This document shows positions 12,736-25,630 of a stretch of 64,000 bases of DNA, piece by piece; positions within the stretch are counted from its first letter, which is position 1, and each line of letters opens with the position of its first letter. The notes beneath the pieces were generated by a model, which saw only the letters and a program-made list of their open reading frames with translations, had not been told where the DNA came from and did no database searches. The stretch lies in assembly GCA_905250125.1 (NCBI GenBank), contig CAJNOL010000271.1, positions 109,915 to 173,914 on the forward strand. The letters run 5' to 3'. Made by a program: the position numbers and the translations under genes. Source of the stretch: Rotaria sordida (Eukaryota; Rotifera; Eurotatoria; Philodinida; Philodinidae).

Positions 12736-12987
12736 TTACTCTTGCATATTTCTCAGGCAAATAATGTTTTTATGACAATTTGTCGAGCAGAAAACTTGAT
12801 TATTTTTACAAGCACAATGGCTGTTATTACATCCTCCTTTACCTAAACAACAGATATCATTGATAATGGCTCGAATGTAGTATTTGAACGCAGTGTTTAC
12901 TGACATCTCATAAAAATCGATCAATTCTACATGAGGAGTTCTTGAGGTATAGCAGATGAACCAGCCAAAATATTCGTTGTCTATCAT
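12736..12987 (-). pseudogene. Cys-rich CXC-like gene fragment
   Basis: The 83-codon frame ends with regularly spaced cysteines (about residues 46-78): CCLGKGGCNNSHC, then ACKNNQVFC and STNCHK. The pattern C-x6-C-x4-C-x-C-x6-C-x3-C resembles the CXC (tesmin/TSO1-type) zinc-binding module. That module also occurs at the C-terminus of some transposon-encoded proteins. The N-terminal half has no recognisable fold and there are no flanking exons with similarity. I think it is a remnant of a host or transposon gene; a small real gene is possible. Confidence 0.35.
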
Positions 12988-13418
12988 TCATCGATAATTT
13001 CATGAGCAAATGCAATTCTATTGCTTTTATTTGAGCATCAGTCTAGATTTGGTTCACAATGTCTAACTCTCGTTCATCATCTCCTCCAATGTTTGTCTAC
13101 TTATAACATAGCTCATCATTATACTAGAAATCAGGTGTGTAATTGGACAAACTTATTCTAGTTTGACCTAGGCGAATCTTAAATTGACCTGGACATATAA
13201 AATATCTTAATATGGACTAGACGAAACTTAGAGTAACCTATAGAAAAACAGGCCAACCTTTGTAAAATATTGGAGTTTCCTATTTTCACAAACTGATCGA
13301 AATAGAAATTTTATTTTCTCATTTTATAAGAAAACAAAAAATGATTTGTTTTTTTTTGTCTTAGCAAAATTATGAATGAATTCGAAATTTTCTTTTGTTA
13401 TACATAAAATGTTTTGAT

Positions 13419-14617
13419 TTAATCTGATGTATTGACGTTACTATTTAATGATTCATTTTGAAATAATTGTAAATATTGTTGTCTAATAAATTCGTTATTG
13501 TCCCATTCAAATTGTGATGTATCTTGTTTTATTATTTTATTCCTAAGATAATCTGGTTTTTGACAATATTCTTTTAATTTATTAAGTAATTGTGTTTTAG
13601 TTCTATATCGATGTTGTTCATTAGGATAAAGTTCTGTATAAACTAATCGATCAGGTACAATAGGAATACATCCAACTCTACATGCTTCTAACATAGCAAC
13701 ACCAAAAAATTCATGTTGAGCTGTTGATACAACAACATCACCTTCCATTAATAATTGTTCATATTCAGTTTTCGATTGTATAAAACCCCAATGACGAATA
13801 TAATTCGATGGTAATTTAGATAAAATTTCAGAAAATATCGATGGTTGTTCACCATATGATTGACCAAGAATAATTAAAGAAAATTCTAATGAATATGTTT
13901 CATAAAGTTCAAGAATAACAGAAAAAAATGTTTCAGGATCTTTATCATGTTCCCAACGATGTGGCCAAATAATACATAATGGACCTGTTTTATCATTATT
14001 TATCTTCAAAAACAAAAAATATTTCTTTTTTTACGTTGTCTATTTAATTTTAATCAAATAAAATAATTAACCTTAATTGGTAATATTGTTTTATCTAATG
14101 GATAATAAAATACTTGAGATTTATTTAGAATTGTCTCTCGAATTTGTTGAATATTTGCTTTTGGTGATGGAATTCGATTAAGAAAAGGTCCAAGTTTATC
14201 AATAAATGTATTTAAATTATAAAAAGAATTAAATAAACAAATATCAGCAACTAATGCTGTTAATATTTGATTATAACCATATTGAAAATCTCTTTGTTCT
14301 TGTTTTTCATTTTGTTTTGGATAAGCTAAATCATTTTCATGAAAATAAATTATTGTTTTTAATGAACGAAGATCAATACGAAGAGATATTAATTCACTTA
14401 AATTAACAATAGATGAACTAAATAAATATTTAAAAGAATTTTCATTTTTTGGTATTATTTCTGATAAAATTAATGATGAACATCGAGCACGCCATGGCCA
14501 TTTTGTACCTGGTAATGTTATTAACATTGAACGTGGAGATAATACTCGATGAAGAAGATCTATTAATGAACGATGGGAACCATCATAAAATGCTTCAATT
14601 AACAATATATCACACAT
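13419..14617 (-). CDS. QTMAN: tRNA-queuosine alpha-mannosyltransferase
   Basis: QTMAN (formerly GTDC1) transfers mannose to queuosine-34 of tRNA-Asp. Two exons, 14617-14072 and 14003-13419, join in phase 0 to give 376 residues. The N-terminal DUF3524-type domain shows ILLIEAFYDGSHRSL, LPGTKWPWRAR, YFHENDLAYP, RDFQYGYNQILTALVAD and FNS. The C-terminal GT4-type domain shows IIWPHRWEHDKDPETFF, LGQSYGE, RHWGFIQSK.EY and STAQHEFFGVAMLEA. All match the human protein, which is longer (about 458) because of a low-complexity insert between the two domains that is absent here. The Met at 14617 directly follows a CTTTTAG site, and the human protein starts the same way (ILLIEAF close to the N-terminus). 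The single 68-base intron is AT-rich. No damage seen. Its substrate is made by QTRT1, about 7 kb away on the same strand. Confidence 0.95.
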
Positions 14618-16949
14618 CTAAAAGAATTTTTATTTAGAATTTTAAAAAAGAAATTATAATAGACTTGTCTAAAAATAGGAAAACAAGAAAGTTGTAAATA
14701 GTGATGCTAAGTTATAACGTTTAGATATTCATAATAGATTTGCTACTCAGAATTCTCTATCGATATTCAATCTTTTATTATTCTCATAGACTAGAATACA
14801 ATTGGTGATCTTATCATTGTTGAAATATTTCAATTGATATCATAGAATTGAAACACTGTCTTTTAAGAGTAAATATCTTCTAACATAAATGTGATCAAAT
14901 TTTGTCTTCAATGATGATCTTCATCGACCAGTAGTACCGAAGAAAAACTTCAGCATATGTCAATATGATTTGTTAAGATAAATCTACTAGACAATAGTAT
15001 TCGAATTTTTGGATCGAAAAGAATATTTCAACTAGATACAATACATTCAGTTTTTCATGTTGATAAATCTTGTTTATTATTATTAGGACAAGTCTTTTAT
15101 TGGAATAATGTTTTCACGATATGAATCTCGGCAATATTAAATTTTTAAGTTAATTAAAGAAAAAGAAAAACCTTCGGTTCACACAAGACAAAATCTATGA
15201 GGATGTTGATAGTTCTAATGATTACCGTAGTATACCATCTATCTGGCGAACACATGTATGTTAATTAAGATTGTTTCCTTGCTTTTCAATATTTTCGTTA
15301 ATACTTTCATCTTCAAATATATATTTTGTATAATAAGCAATATGTATAATGATGTTGACTATATGATTATATATATTTATTTTCAAACTTCATTTCTATC
15401 TATTGATTATAAATAATTGAAGTTAGTTTATAAATATTAAAAACTTTTGACAAAGATTTAGAATCTTTCAAACGACAAAACTATTAAATATTGAATCAAT
15501 TATAAGAAAGAAACAACATATCTATGTACAAGTCAACATTCTTGTCTCTATTCTTTTCAGATTGTTTTTATGCAGAAAAATCGATCAAGATTTTTTTTTT
15601 TCGATATGTTCAATATAAAATTCTTGTTTAATTGATATGATCATATCAATCAGATAAGTATTCTCGGTAGAGAGAATCTTTAAACTGCATAGAATCTTGT
15701 CATTGATATAATAAAAATCTTATTCTTTTCATTATAGTCTATAATCAATTTGTTTGATAATCTAGCAGCATTCCTATGCTTTATAATTATAATTAGTACA
15801 AATATGGTATACTACTTTTTCATTGTCAAACTTTTCAAAAGAATTATTAACATAAAAAATATCACCAATACAAATAAGAAATTATCGATAAAAATAATAT
15901 CAGAATAAAAAAAAAAACATTCTCATACAAAAAGGTTTGTCCAATGGGTGAATAAAGGAATCATGGAATCCCATAAACTCCCTATGATATGTTACAAAAT
16001 TCTGTAGAATTCAAGATTTCCTTGAATTCAATAAAATTTGATTAAATTCCGCTATTTTACCCTTGGGTTTGTTGAGTAGATTATATAAAAATTTGTAAAA
16101 AACATCTAGTCAGTTTAACCTCTTGGAGACGGGGTCACCATCGAAGAAAATGAAAATTTTCAAATACTCCAATAATGTATTTATTGGAAAAAATATGAAT
16201 GAAGGCACAATATCGATAGTAGTGACATACCGGATAGGAGACGACATATTCATGACCTGTACTCGTGTGTAGGTCATAAAAGTACAATATAAGATATACG
16301 CAAGTAATTTACGAACCAATCCAAGATCGTTGCCTATATATAGATTTCTCATCTCGAAAGGCTTCAATATTGAATTCGCTTGTTTGTAAAAAACATATTA
16401 ACAGTAAAATGTTCATTGTAGAAATGAGTGAAGAAGCATGTCTCAATAATTTCTCTCGACATATAAAAAATAAATAATAACTAAATCTTATTCTGCTTTG
16501 TCAAAAACTTTCTTTTTTGTTCTAATAATTGATATAAAGACTATTAACTCAATCTCAAGATGAAAAAAATAATCAAATCTGTAACATGAAGAAAAAAAAA
16601 GGATTTGAAAAAACTAGAGGGAAGAATATTGACTTGTTTTGTTATAAAATTGATTTCTAATCGATAATATATATTTATATATTTTTTAAGCATGTAAATA
16701 TCATAGAAATAGGAAACTAAAACGACATTATAAAATCTAAGTGAAAATAAATATTTATCTTTAATGTCAGATATAGATAAATGTGATATTTTCTAAAAAT
16801 GATTTGAAAAAACAAATAATTAAAGGATAATAATAATTTTATTTAAGTTAGTTATAATTTTCATGAAAATAAAATAAAATATAAGATAATATTATGATAA
16901 AAATATACAATAGAAAAAATAAATAAATAAATAAATAAGTTTTGACATT
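14618..16949. other. Gene-free stretch
   Basis: No coding frame with family similarity. A frame at 15197-15271 (plus) starts with a signal-peptide-like MRMLIVLMITVVYHL but stops after 24 codons, and no matching second exon was found. The 16110-16367 frame (minus) looks like chance. Confidence 0.4.
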
Positions 16950-19561
16950 CTATTCGATATGATTATTAGATTCTAAACAATTTGATGTTAATCGTCTTGT
17001 TTGTAGATGTTCTAAATTTTGATTAATAATAAATGATGGACTAGATGCAGTTCTTGAACGAACTAAATCATATCGAGGAGATGATGATGATGAACTTGTT
17101 GTTTGTTTTTCATGTTTTGAAAATAATTTAAATTTTTGATTTAAAGCTCGTTCTTCATCCATTTCAAGTGATGATTCACTTTCACTTAATTGTTTATAAA
17201 GTTCTTCTCGACGATCAACTTCAACTTGTAATTTTCTTTGTAAACGTAAATTTTCATTTTTAGCTTTTTGTTCATCTAAAATAAGTTGATCAATCTTTTT
17301 TTTATGTATTTCTCGTTGAATAATTAATTCTCGACGAAGTTTTTCAACTTCTTCTTTTAATTGTTGACCATAATCATTATTTGATAAAATATTATCATTA
17401 ATTGAATTTGATTCAACTAATGAATTCGAATCACTAGTTAATTTTTCATTACTAGTTAAATTCGTTGATGATGACGATGGATCACTATGCTAAAATAGAA
17501 TTTATATGTTTTACTTTTTTTTTTTCAATTAAACTAAATATTTTCACTTTTATTTCAATTAAGTCACATAATATGTTAATGTGCAGTTATTTCTCATTTT
17601 TCGAAGTATCAGATGTTTCTAATGAATTGAATGATTTATTTCGATGAGAAAATATTATTTTCTATAATGAGAATATAGAAAATAAAATTCTCTTTGAAAT
17701 AAATCGAGAGAAGAACTGATCATGATAGTGATGAGAATATTTTTGATTTTTCTTGAAATGGATTCAATTGTTCGTTTATCAAATGTAACAATAAAATCTT
17801 ATTCAAATAAATAATCAAATCTATTCCGTTAAAAACGATTGATAACAAAGATTTCAACATTCAAGTTAAAATCTATATGAACTGTGATGAAAGATCATTG
17901 AATTCGATATAACAAAAGGCTTCATAGAAACCAATGTTTCATGTTAATTTATGTCATCATCAAAGAAATTTCTTCACAAATATTTTTTTATTTATTTCAT
18001 CGATTGTAGCGAAAGAAAAAATAATGATAAAATAAATGTTTCAGTGCTTGGTATTATTAAATACTGATGGAATTTATCAAAATTATCTGATATAATCCTT
18101 TTGGTAAATTAATAAAAAACGTGCTTTTTTTGTAAAAAGAAATTCCCCATGCGAGAAATATTTTATCCCACGAGATAAAAAAAAAGCAGATTTTTCCAGA
18201 ATTTTTCTGTTCGTGTAAAATAATATTACCGCAATCGAGTTCATTAAGAAGAAGATGAGACCAAATAGATAAACAAATTTTTATTTTTCTGAGAAAATAA
18301 TACTTTTTTTTTTTGTTTTCTATTTATTAATCACTGTTCATTGTAGAAATATCTTATAGATATCTCTCTGTCTTGTAGGCAAAAACTGATGGTAAATCAT
18401 TGGTAGACTGTTCGATATAATGTGCATTATACCAAGGATGTTTACTAGTAGTGAGAAAAACCTAGTGCTAATTTGATATTTAAATGATTGTTTATTCTAG
18501 TTCGTTATATCGATAGTTGTTTTCTAATGTGCAAACTATTATTTAAATATGTCGATTGTTGCGAAAAGCACAATATATCGATGATAATTAATTGAAACGA
18601 ACATGATAGATAATATAGAATTTATCGAAAATGAATATTAAATTGAAGAATAAATAAATTCTTACTGTAGCATGTAAATGAGGTTGTTGAAGTTTTAATT
18701 GAAGTGATTTTTTATCAGCTTCTAATTTTTCCATTCTTTTCCATAAATGATTAACTAAATATTCTTGTTCTTTTTCAAGTGTATTTTCTAATTCAATTTT
18801 TTCATTTCTTAATTGTTCCTAAAGAAGAAAAAAAATAAAATAAAAAAGACTAGAGAAAAAAAAAAAACTAAATGAATTTACAAGAGTAGTATGTTTATTA
18901 GTAATTTCAGCTTCTAAACGATGAATTCTTTTCATTAATTGATTTATTTGTAAAGCTTGTTCTTGTTCTAAGGATTTTTCTAAAGTATTTTTTTCTTCTC
19001 TAATTTGTTGTAATTTTCTTGTTAAATCATTTGTTAAAAATTCTTCTTCACGTTCATAATTATTTGCTAAAGTTTCTTTTTCCTTTTTTAATTCTTCGAT
19101 TTTTTTAAAAAGTGTATTTGAAATAAATTCTTCTTCTTGTTCAGCTTTAACTTGCATATTAATACTTGAACTTTAAATAAAAAAAATAAAAAAATATATT
19201 TTGTTTTCTTATATTTAAACAAGAAAAAAAAGAACTATTAAACAGACTGTTTTAATTGTGTGATTTCTTGTTGTGAACCTTTTAAACGTAACTTAAATGT
19301 TTGAACTTCAATTTGAAGAACACGATTTTCTTGTGTTAATGAATCAATACGTTTTACTAAATATTCACAACTTAATTCTGAGTCATTCTTATTTGTTGTT
19401 GAATAATCAGTTATTGATGAAACATCAGATTCATATTCACTATCATTTTGTATTGACTGAATTATACTATATCAAAAAAAAAAAACAAATAGAAATTATT
19501 TTTCTTTTTTTTTCTTAATTTTTGCAAAATAATAAATAGATCCATACTTTTCATTGTTCAT
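16950..19561 (-). CDS. CCDC6: CCDC6-like coiled-coil protein
   Basis: CCDC6 is a coiled-coil phosphoprotein; in mammals it is linked to DNA-damage signalling and known as a fusion partner of RET. Five exons join in frame: 19561-19548, 19466-19248, 19170-18882, 18818-18666, 17489-16950, giving 404 residues. Matches run almost end to end: [95 protein letters not shown]; and [16 protein letters not shown], followed by a Ser-rich tail with SRTASSPSF. The first exon is only 14 bases; its start is inferred from phase and from MNNEN preceding the acidic region. The exon 2 donor (CA before GTCTGT) was chosen because it alone keeps frame and aligns with the human protein. Intron 4 is about 1.2 kb. Human CCDC6 is longer because of glycine-rich and proline-rich ends. 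It is head-to-head with ERP44. Confidence 0.93.
17490..18665 (-). other. Intron 4 of CCDC6
   Basis: A 1.18-kb intron with GTAAGA donor and TTTTAG acceptor. It holds a segment (about 18130-18470) containing gttcgatataatgtgcatta, close to a word at 31974 inside a small CCCATGT-ended element. A sibling of that element may therefore sit here. Confidence 0.6.
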
Positions 19562-19981
19562 TATTGATTGATTGATAAATGACTAGAATTTTATTTTTAA
19601 TATTGAATATTTGTTCAATAGAACAAATAATCTAGACTGACTAATTGTCATATTCTCATGTGACATTGATATATATATTTTGTTATCTGATAAATAAAAC
19701 ATTAATGCACAATGAATTTATTTGATAAAACAAAAAAAAAATAAAATAATTTTATAAAAAGTAAAAAAAAAATTGAAAATATATAAATATAAAAGAAAAA
19801 AAAGTAAAAATTCGTGATTGATATTAGCGCTAAGGTATTTATTGGATGATGGATTTTGCCAACGTTGTTTTTCTTTGTGTTAGCACGCAACAGTCACTGA
19901 TTCGACATTATATTTAAATAGATAATTATTTTAGACTATAGAAATACTCATTATTATTTACTAAATTAAATCAAAATCGGA
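19562..19981. promoter_or_regulatory. Shared divergent promoter region, CCDC6 and ERP44
   Basis: The start codons of CCDC6 (minus) and ERP44 (plus) are 420 bases apart, so the promoters and 5' ends of both genes must lie here unless distant 5' exons exist. The stretch is AT-rich. An ATTCTAG acceptor-like site (minus strand, AG at 19584-19583) lies 21 bases before the CCDC6 ATG. No TATA box or CpG-like block could be assigned. Confidence 0.6.
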
Positions 19982-22900
19982 ATGTCGAAACTTCAAATAA
20001 TATCAATTATTCTTTTTGTATGAAAAATTATAATTTTTATTTCAATAAAAAAAAAAAAAAACGAAAATAATTATCTTTTAGGTATGTTACTGTTTTATTT
20101 ATGTAAATGGTGGTGCTATACAAATAACAACTAGTAATATTGATACAATTCTTTGTAAGTTAATTAATTAATTAATTTGTTTTTTATTTACATAAATTGA
20201 GTTATTTTAGCATCATATGATGTTGTTTTTCTTAATTTTTATGCAAATTGGTGTCGATTTAGTCAAATGCTTGATCCAATATTTAATGAATTAGCTGACA
20301 AAGTTGCCAAAGAATTTCCTGTATGAATTTTTTGAAAGAAAAAAGATGAGATTTATTTCTAAAAAAAAACCAAATCTTTATTTTATTTAAGCAACACGGT
20401 CTTATTGCTATTGGAAAAGTTGATTGTGATGCTGATACTGCAATTGCAACCAAATATCATGTTAATAAATATCCAACATTAAAATTATTTCGACATGGTC
20501 TTATGACTAAACGAGAATATCGTGGAGCAAGGTTTACCTTTTTCTTTTTTTTTTTTTTTCTATATAAAATAAATTTATTTTTATTTAGACAAGTTGATGC
20601 TTTTCTTGATTTTATTCGTAAACAACTTGAATCATCAATAATAAAATTATCAACACCAAGTGATTTATATACATTAGATACAAAAAAACGTTATATTATT
20701 GGACATTTTGATGATGAAAATTCTCCAAATTATAAAACATTCTCAAAAGTAGCAAGTCTTCTTAGAGATGAATGTCATTTTGTTGCATCAACAAATAAGT
20801 AAGTTTTATCATATATTGAATCAACTTTTTTTTAAATTCTACACAAGTTCACAGATGTCTAATCTACCTTGAAAATGATAAATTTTCGCCTACTATCAAA
20901 AAAAAAACAAAGGAAAAGTCGAATTCTTTCTCTTTCATTCGGATATTCGAATAACAGCAAAGAGAAATCGGTTTATTAAACATAGAAAAAAGAATTAATA
21001 TTTATTAATAGAATCAGTTTTCATTGAAGGAAAAAAAAAACTAATCGATTGTATAGTTAAATAAAAGAACAAGCTGTTTCGATAGTTTATATTAATGCAT
21101 AAATGACAGAACTTGCGTATGGAGCTTAGCCTTTTATTTCTAGAAGATATTTATTTATTTATTTCAATTCCTAAATCAATAAAATTTCTTATAGATCAAT
21201 TATTTTCTAAAACTACTGCCTCGAAGACATATTCTCTCATAGATTTAGATTCACTATGCATCACATCAACATTTTTACTGTCACACTTCAAAATGATTAT
21301 TTATATAGATATGATGTTTTTTTTATTCTCCGATAATTAATAATCTCTATGAATAATAATATAATAAAAATTTTCTCATGAAATAGAATATATCATGTTA
21401 AAAGATATTCAAATCTGCTAGTTGAATTCATTTATAAATAATGTCATAAAACAAATATCTAACCCTTGATTGAACTAGGTCAGAATGACATGACTTTTTA
21501 TAGATATACTCTTTTACACATTAACATTTATATTGATGAAAATTAATTCATGCGTCAATCATTGTCATCAGAGTCTTTTCAGCACTATTCAACGAACAGA
21601 GAATTTTTACATAAGTAAGGTTAGTGAGATGAGAATAAATCTTTCATTTATTTGTTTTGGTTAATCGTATGATAATCAATATAAAATAAAAAGCATCTCC
21701 AACCTTGATAAATCTATTATTTTATTAAATAAGATCTTGATTAACAAAAAGTCGCAGATGATATAACTCTAATTATTAATAAAAGCACAATGGTTCGAAA
21801 GAATAAAAAAAAAACATGCACAGAAAACGGTCGTGATTTCAAATAAATTGAATGGAGTTGATGCATTGGTAGTCTGTGCTAAATTAACATCGAGAATAAT
21901 CATTTCATAGAAATAAAATAAATTTTTTTTTTGTATGTGTTTTTATTGAATATTTGATTAATCTTGAATAAAATATTGTTTTAGAGATGCATTTAAAACT
22001 GAACGTCCATTATCAGATGTTATTTATTATCGTCCATCATCATTATTATTAAATGAAAAAGACAGTTATTATATAGGTTTAATAAATGAACAAGAATCAT
22101 TAACAACATGGTCTCGTGATAAATGTGTTCCATTAGTTCGTGAAATAACATTTGCAAATGCTGAAGAATTAACTGATGAAGGTTTACCATTTTTAATTTT
22201 ATTTCATAAAGTTGATGATCATCAATCTGTTGCGCTATTTGAACGTGAAGTTGCTAAACAACTTCTTGATGAAAGATGTAAGACAAACAAATAAAACAAA
22301 AATTATTTTATTAAAAAATAATAAATTTTTTTCTTTTTTTTTTTTTAATTTTCAGCAAATATAAATTGTTTACATGCTGATGGTGCTCAATTTATTCATC
22401 CACTTCAACATTTAGGGAAAAGTTTAAATGATTTACCTTTATTAGCAATTGATAGCTTTAAACATATGTTTCTTTTTCCGGATTTTCAACAGATATCGTA
22501 ATCATTTTATTTAACAAAAACATAAACAAAAACATTTTTCTTTTTTTCGTTTTGTTAGAGTCGATGGAAAATTATTAGAATTTGTTAAAGATCTTCATTC
22601 AGGTAAACTTCATAAAGATTTTCATAATCCACCACCAGCAACACAACAAACACCACCAACAACAATACCATCCGTTGTTGTAAGTTTTTTTAAAATAGAT
22701 ATTATATATTAGACTTCTTTATTTTAATATTATCCTTACGTCTTGACAAATTATTTAAAGGACATCCTTTATTGAATGACTCTTTTACTAAACTCCCTAT
22801 CCTAATAGAGAACCCTCCAGAGAACAGTTCATATCAAACATATATTAGAAGTTCAGGGCTTGTATTACATTCAACAGTTTTTTCAAAGTCGGTCTTCCTC

Positions 22901-25393
22901 TCATCATTGATAGTTTACATTGGCAAGCATTCTGCACGTGAGAAAGTCTGATAGAAAACAGTTCACATATTGCTTGCCGATGGTTCCAACGATAAGGAAA
23001 ACTTAGGTGTGGATGTGGGTGGATATGGGTGTAGGTGAAAAGTAGATAAACGTCCACACCGATCCACCAACACCCATAACATAAAACTTATTTTGGAAGA
23101 ACTAGTCTAATTATCTATATTTCTACATGACTTTTTTCATATATTTATATTATATTTCACAGAGTGTTTTAAGATTATTTGAAGTTATTATAAATAGATA
23201 GTCAAGATGATTGAAACAATGATTCGATAATATACTTTTGAAAATTTCTCTATGAAAGTCATATTAATAGGCCATCCCATAATAGAAGATCCCTCAAAAA
23301 ACTTTGAACAGTGGATAGCGGGGGGCTTCTAGTGTGGAAAGGAGTTTAATCAATATCTTCATTAAATTCCAATTCAATGGAAAAAGTTTTTATTTTTCGA
23401 TTTTTATGAATTGTTAGGATGTTATTGAATGCTATGAAAAGACTTCTAATAAGAACTTTTCGTATGAAATTTAGTTGAATAACAAATGGTTCTCATAGTA
23501 CTTACTATATCCTGTAAGTTTCGAACTAAAAGAGACATTTTTATCTAAGGAGATAATACATTTAGAAAAAAACATATTTAACTTTGAAAATAACCTATTT
23601 TATTAGGTATTCGATGTTTTAAGAAAAATTGATCTCTGTGAGCTGAAAATTTTCGGATATAATAAATCCTATGGAATCTATTATTGCGATGTTCTGTCGT
23701 ATTATGTTGGAATATATTGAAAATTGATTAAAAATGATTGTAACTCGAGAAGAAAGATCTCAAGGGATAAACTCTTTTTTTTTTAGGGTTTTCATCAAAA
23801 GTATCAGTCCTAATGAACTGAACGAGAATCTATTAAATAGAGAAATTCTATTGTTCGTAGAGGAAAAATTCTTCATTTAAAAAAGTAAAAGGATGATTTT
23901 GATCCTGTAGGGATGAATAATGAAACTAAATATCTAATTTAACTTTCAATTAAGGAAAGTTCTTAGGGCAACCCAATAAAAAATAGTAGCGAAGGTCGTT
24001 CTTTTTCCCCTATAGAAAACTTAAGGCAACATTAATGTTTATATGCAATGGATATCAAAATCAATTCTCATTTTTTTTTTTCTATGATATTTTATTATTC
24101 TTTTAATAATATAATAATAATAAAATTTCTATAAAAAGTGTTTCTTTTAATGTATGAAAGTAATATAAGATGATGTTATTTAATTTGTATGTATATTCTT
24201 GTTCGTGTTCTTGTCTTTGTGTGTGTAAGAATGATGTGGATGTTAGTAGAAGACAAAAGAAAAGCAACACTGACAAAAGAGAAAAAAAGGAGAATTTGAT
24301 CTAATATTATCATCAGATGTCATGAGATACAGCTGTTATCGAAATTTTATTATAATGATATTAATTGAAGAATGATGGAAATATCAGAAGAGAAGAAGAA
24401 TAAAAAATAGGAGAATTGTTTCTAGCATTAGTCAATATAAAGATAATATTTTCTAATGTAAATAATCAACCTCCGGTACTAATTTAAGATTATCTACTAA
24501 ATAGATGTCAACCTACGAAAGAAGATCTTTTAAACTTATATGAAGCTATCGATAATCATTTTATGATAAGAAAACTTCGACATCAGAATTTATTTACTTT
24601 TTCACCTCAATCATAAATAAAGAAAAACTTCTTTCGATTCTATTTTATTTGAAAAACAATCTAATTAGATATTTAAATCGTAAATATTCTATAGATGGAC
24701 AAATTGTTTTGTTATTTGAGAATAATCAACTGCAAATTATTCAGATAAAATGATTTAAAGAAGTGTTGAAAAGTTGTTTGAGTACGAACTTATCTCTGAA
24801 AATAATTCTTGTAAATGACCTGTCGAAGGAAAGAAAAAAGTTCTGTTCTCTTTTGTAAATTATATTCTTGGAAATAGAACAGAACAGTTTCTTTTTTTCT
24901 CTTCCATTTCTTATAGTACAATTTCCAAAACAGGACAGAAATTTTTTTTTTGTAGCTGTAAATGTCACTGATAAGAACAGAAGAAAAACGTTCTCAGAAT
25001 AGACATTTACATAATCTAACAAACCTTTTTTTTTGGAATAACTAAAACTACCATTCATAAAAGAGAAGAAAATATTTTCGAATAGCGATATGCTAAAATT
25101 TCATATCTCTTCTTTTTTCTGAAAATGATTTTTTTTTTTTAAATTTGTTTTCAATGAGATATATTGTTTTAATGTAAAATAGATAAATTAAAAATGTTTT
25201 TTTTTTATTTTAGAGTGATGGTGAATCAAAAATAAAACATATTCCAAAAACTTCATCTAGTTCTAATGATGATTCTTCAAGTTCAACAAATAATATAATA
25301 AAATCTGGTTCCCATCAATCATCTCCACCAGAATCAGTTTTTATTCGTTTAACACCAAATCGTCAACGTTATTCATTTCGTGATGAATTATAA
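19982..25393 (+). CDS. ERP44: ERp44, ER thioredoxin-family chaperone
   Basis: ERp44 retrieves unassembled or immature secretory proteins from the early Golgi to the ER by mixed disulfides. Nine exons join in frame: 19982-20017, 20082-20154, 20211-20320, 20392-20531, 20589-20798, 21985-22277, 22356-22497, 22559-22679, 25214-25393, giving 434 residues (human 406). It starts with a signal peptide (MSKLQIISIILFVCYCFIYV). The a domain carries NFYANWCRFSQMLDP; CRFS, with reactive Cys near 51, is the ERp44 hallmark. Then come KYPTLKLFRHGLMTKREYRG, RDKCVPLVREITFANAEELT, GLPFLILFHK, LLAIDSFKHMF and DLHSGKLHKDFH. The C-terminus RYSFRDEL ends in an RDEL retrieval signal, as in human. The linker before it is Ser/Thr/Pro-rich and longer than in human. 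Introns 5 (1.2 kb) and 8 (2.5 kb) are large. An AATAAA word (25392-25397) overlaps the stop codon. No damage seen. Confidence 0.96.
22680..25213 (+). other. Intron 8 of ERP44
   Basis: A 2.5-kb intron. It contains a GT-rich/AC-rich hairpin patch (about 22995-23080, GTGGATGTGGGTGG followed by CCACACCGATCCACC) of the kind also found near 59510 and 59890. The 24741-25058 minus-strand frame is AT-rich with no family similarity and I take it as chance. Confidence 0.6.
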
Positions 25394-25630
25394 TAAATAA
25401 ATACATTGATTTTAATTGAATCTCGACGTTCCGTTTGTTGCTTCTTTTCGTTATAAAATTCTTATGAAAAAAACCAAGCAAAAAAAAAAATTTTTTTTTT
25501 TTTCTTTTTCATACATTTATTCGACAAAAGAAAATCTTATTAAACTAATATATTGATTTGTGTTTTAGTTAATTTCAATAATAATTGAATATTTTGTTCT
25601 AGATATAAAATAAAAAAGAAAAAACAAGAA
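25394..25630. other. Short spacer between ERP44 and the RHEB-like gene
   Basis: Only 237 bases separate the ERP44 stop from the next ATG on the same strand. The stretch is poly-T/poly-A rich and contains a TTTTGTTCTAG acceptor-like site (AG 25601-25602), 28 bases before the downstream ATG, with no upstream exon evident. The closeness suggests either an operon-like pair with trans-splicing or a very compact promoter. Confidence 0.5.

Larger units (their letters stand above)
10457..13418. other. Intergenic stretch with transposon debris
   Basis: Apart from the mariner fragment (about 10975-11440), the Cys-rich fragment (12736-12987) and a repeat shared with 48056-48210 (see the entry at 12065), I see no gene. 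A GT-rich patch near 10950-10985 resembles patches near 22990, 31385, 59510 and 59890. Confidence 0.45.

Noticed and set aside
15197-15271. Signal-peptide-like short frame MRMLIVLMITVVYHL
   Set aside because: It stops after 24 codons, and no continuing exon with a fitting phase or family similarity was found.
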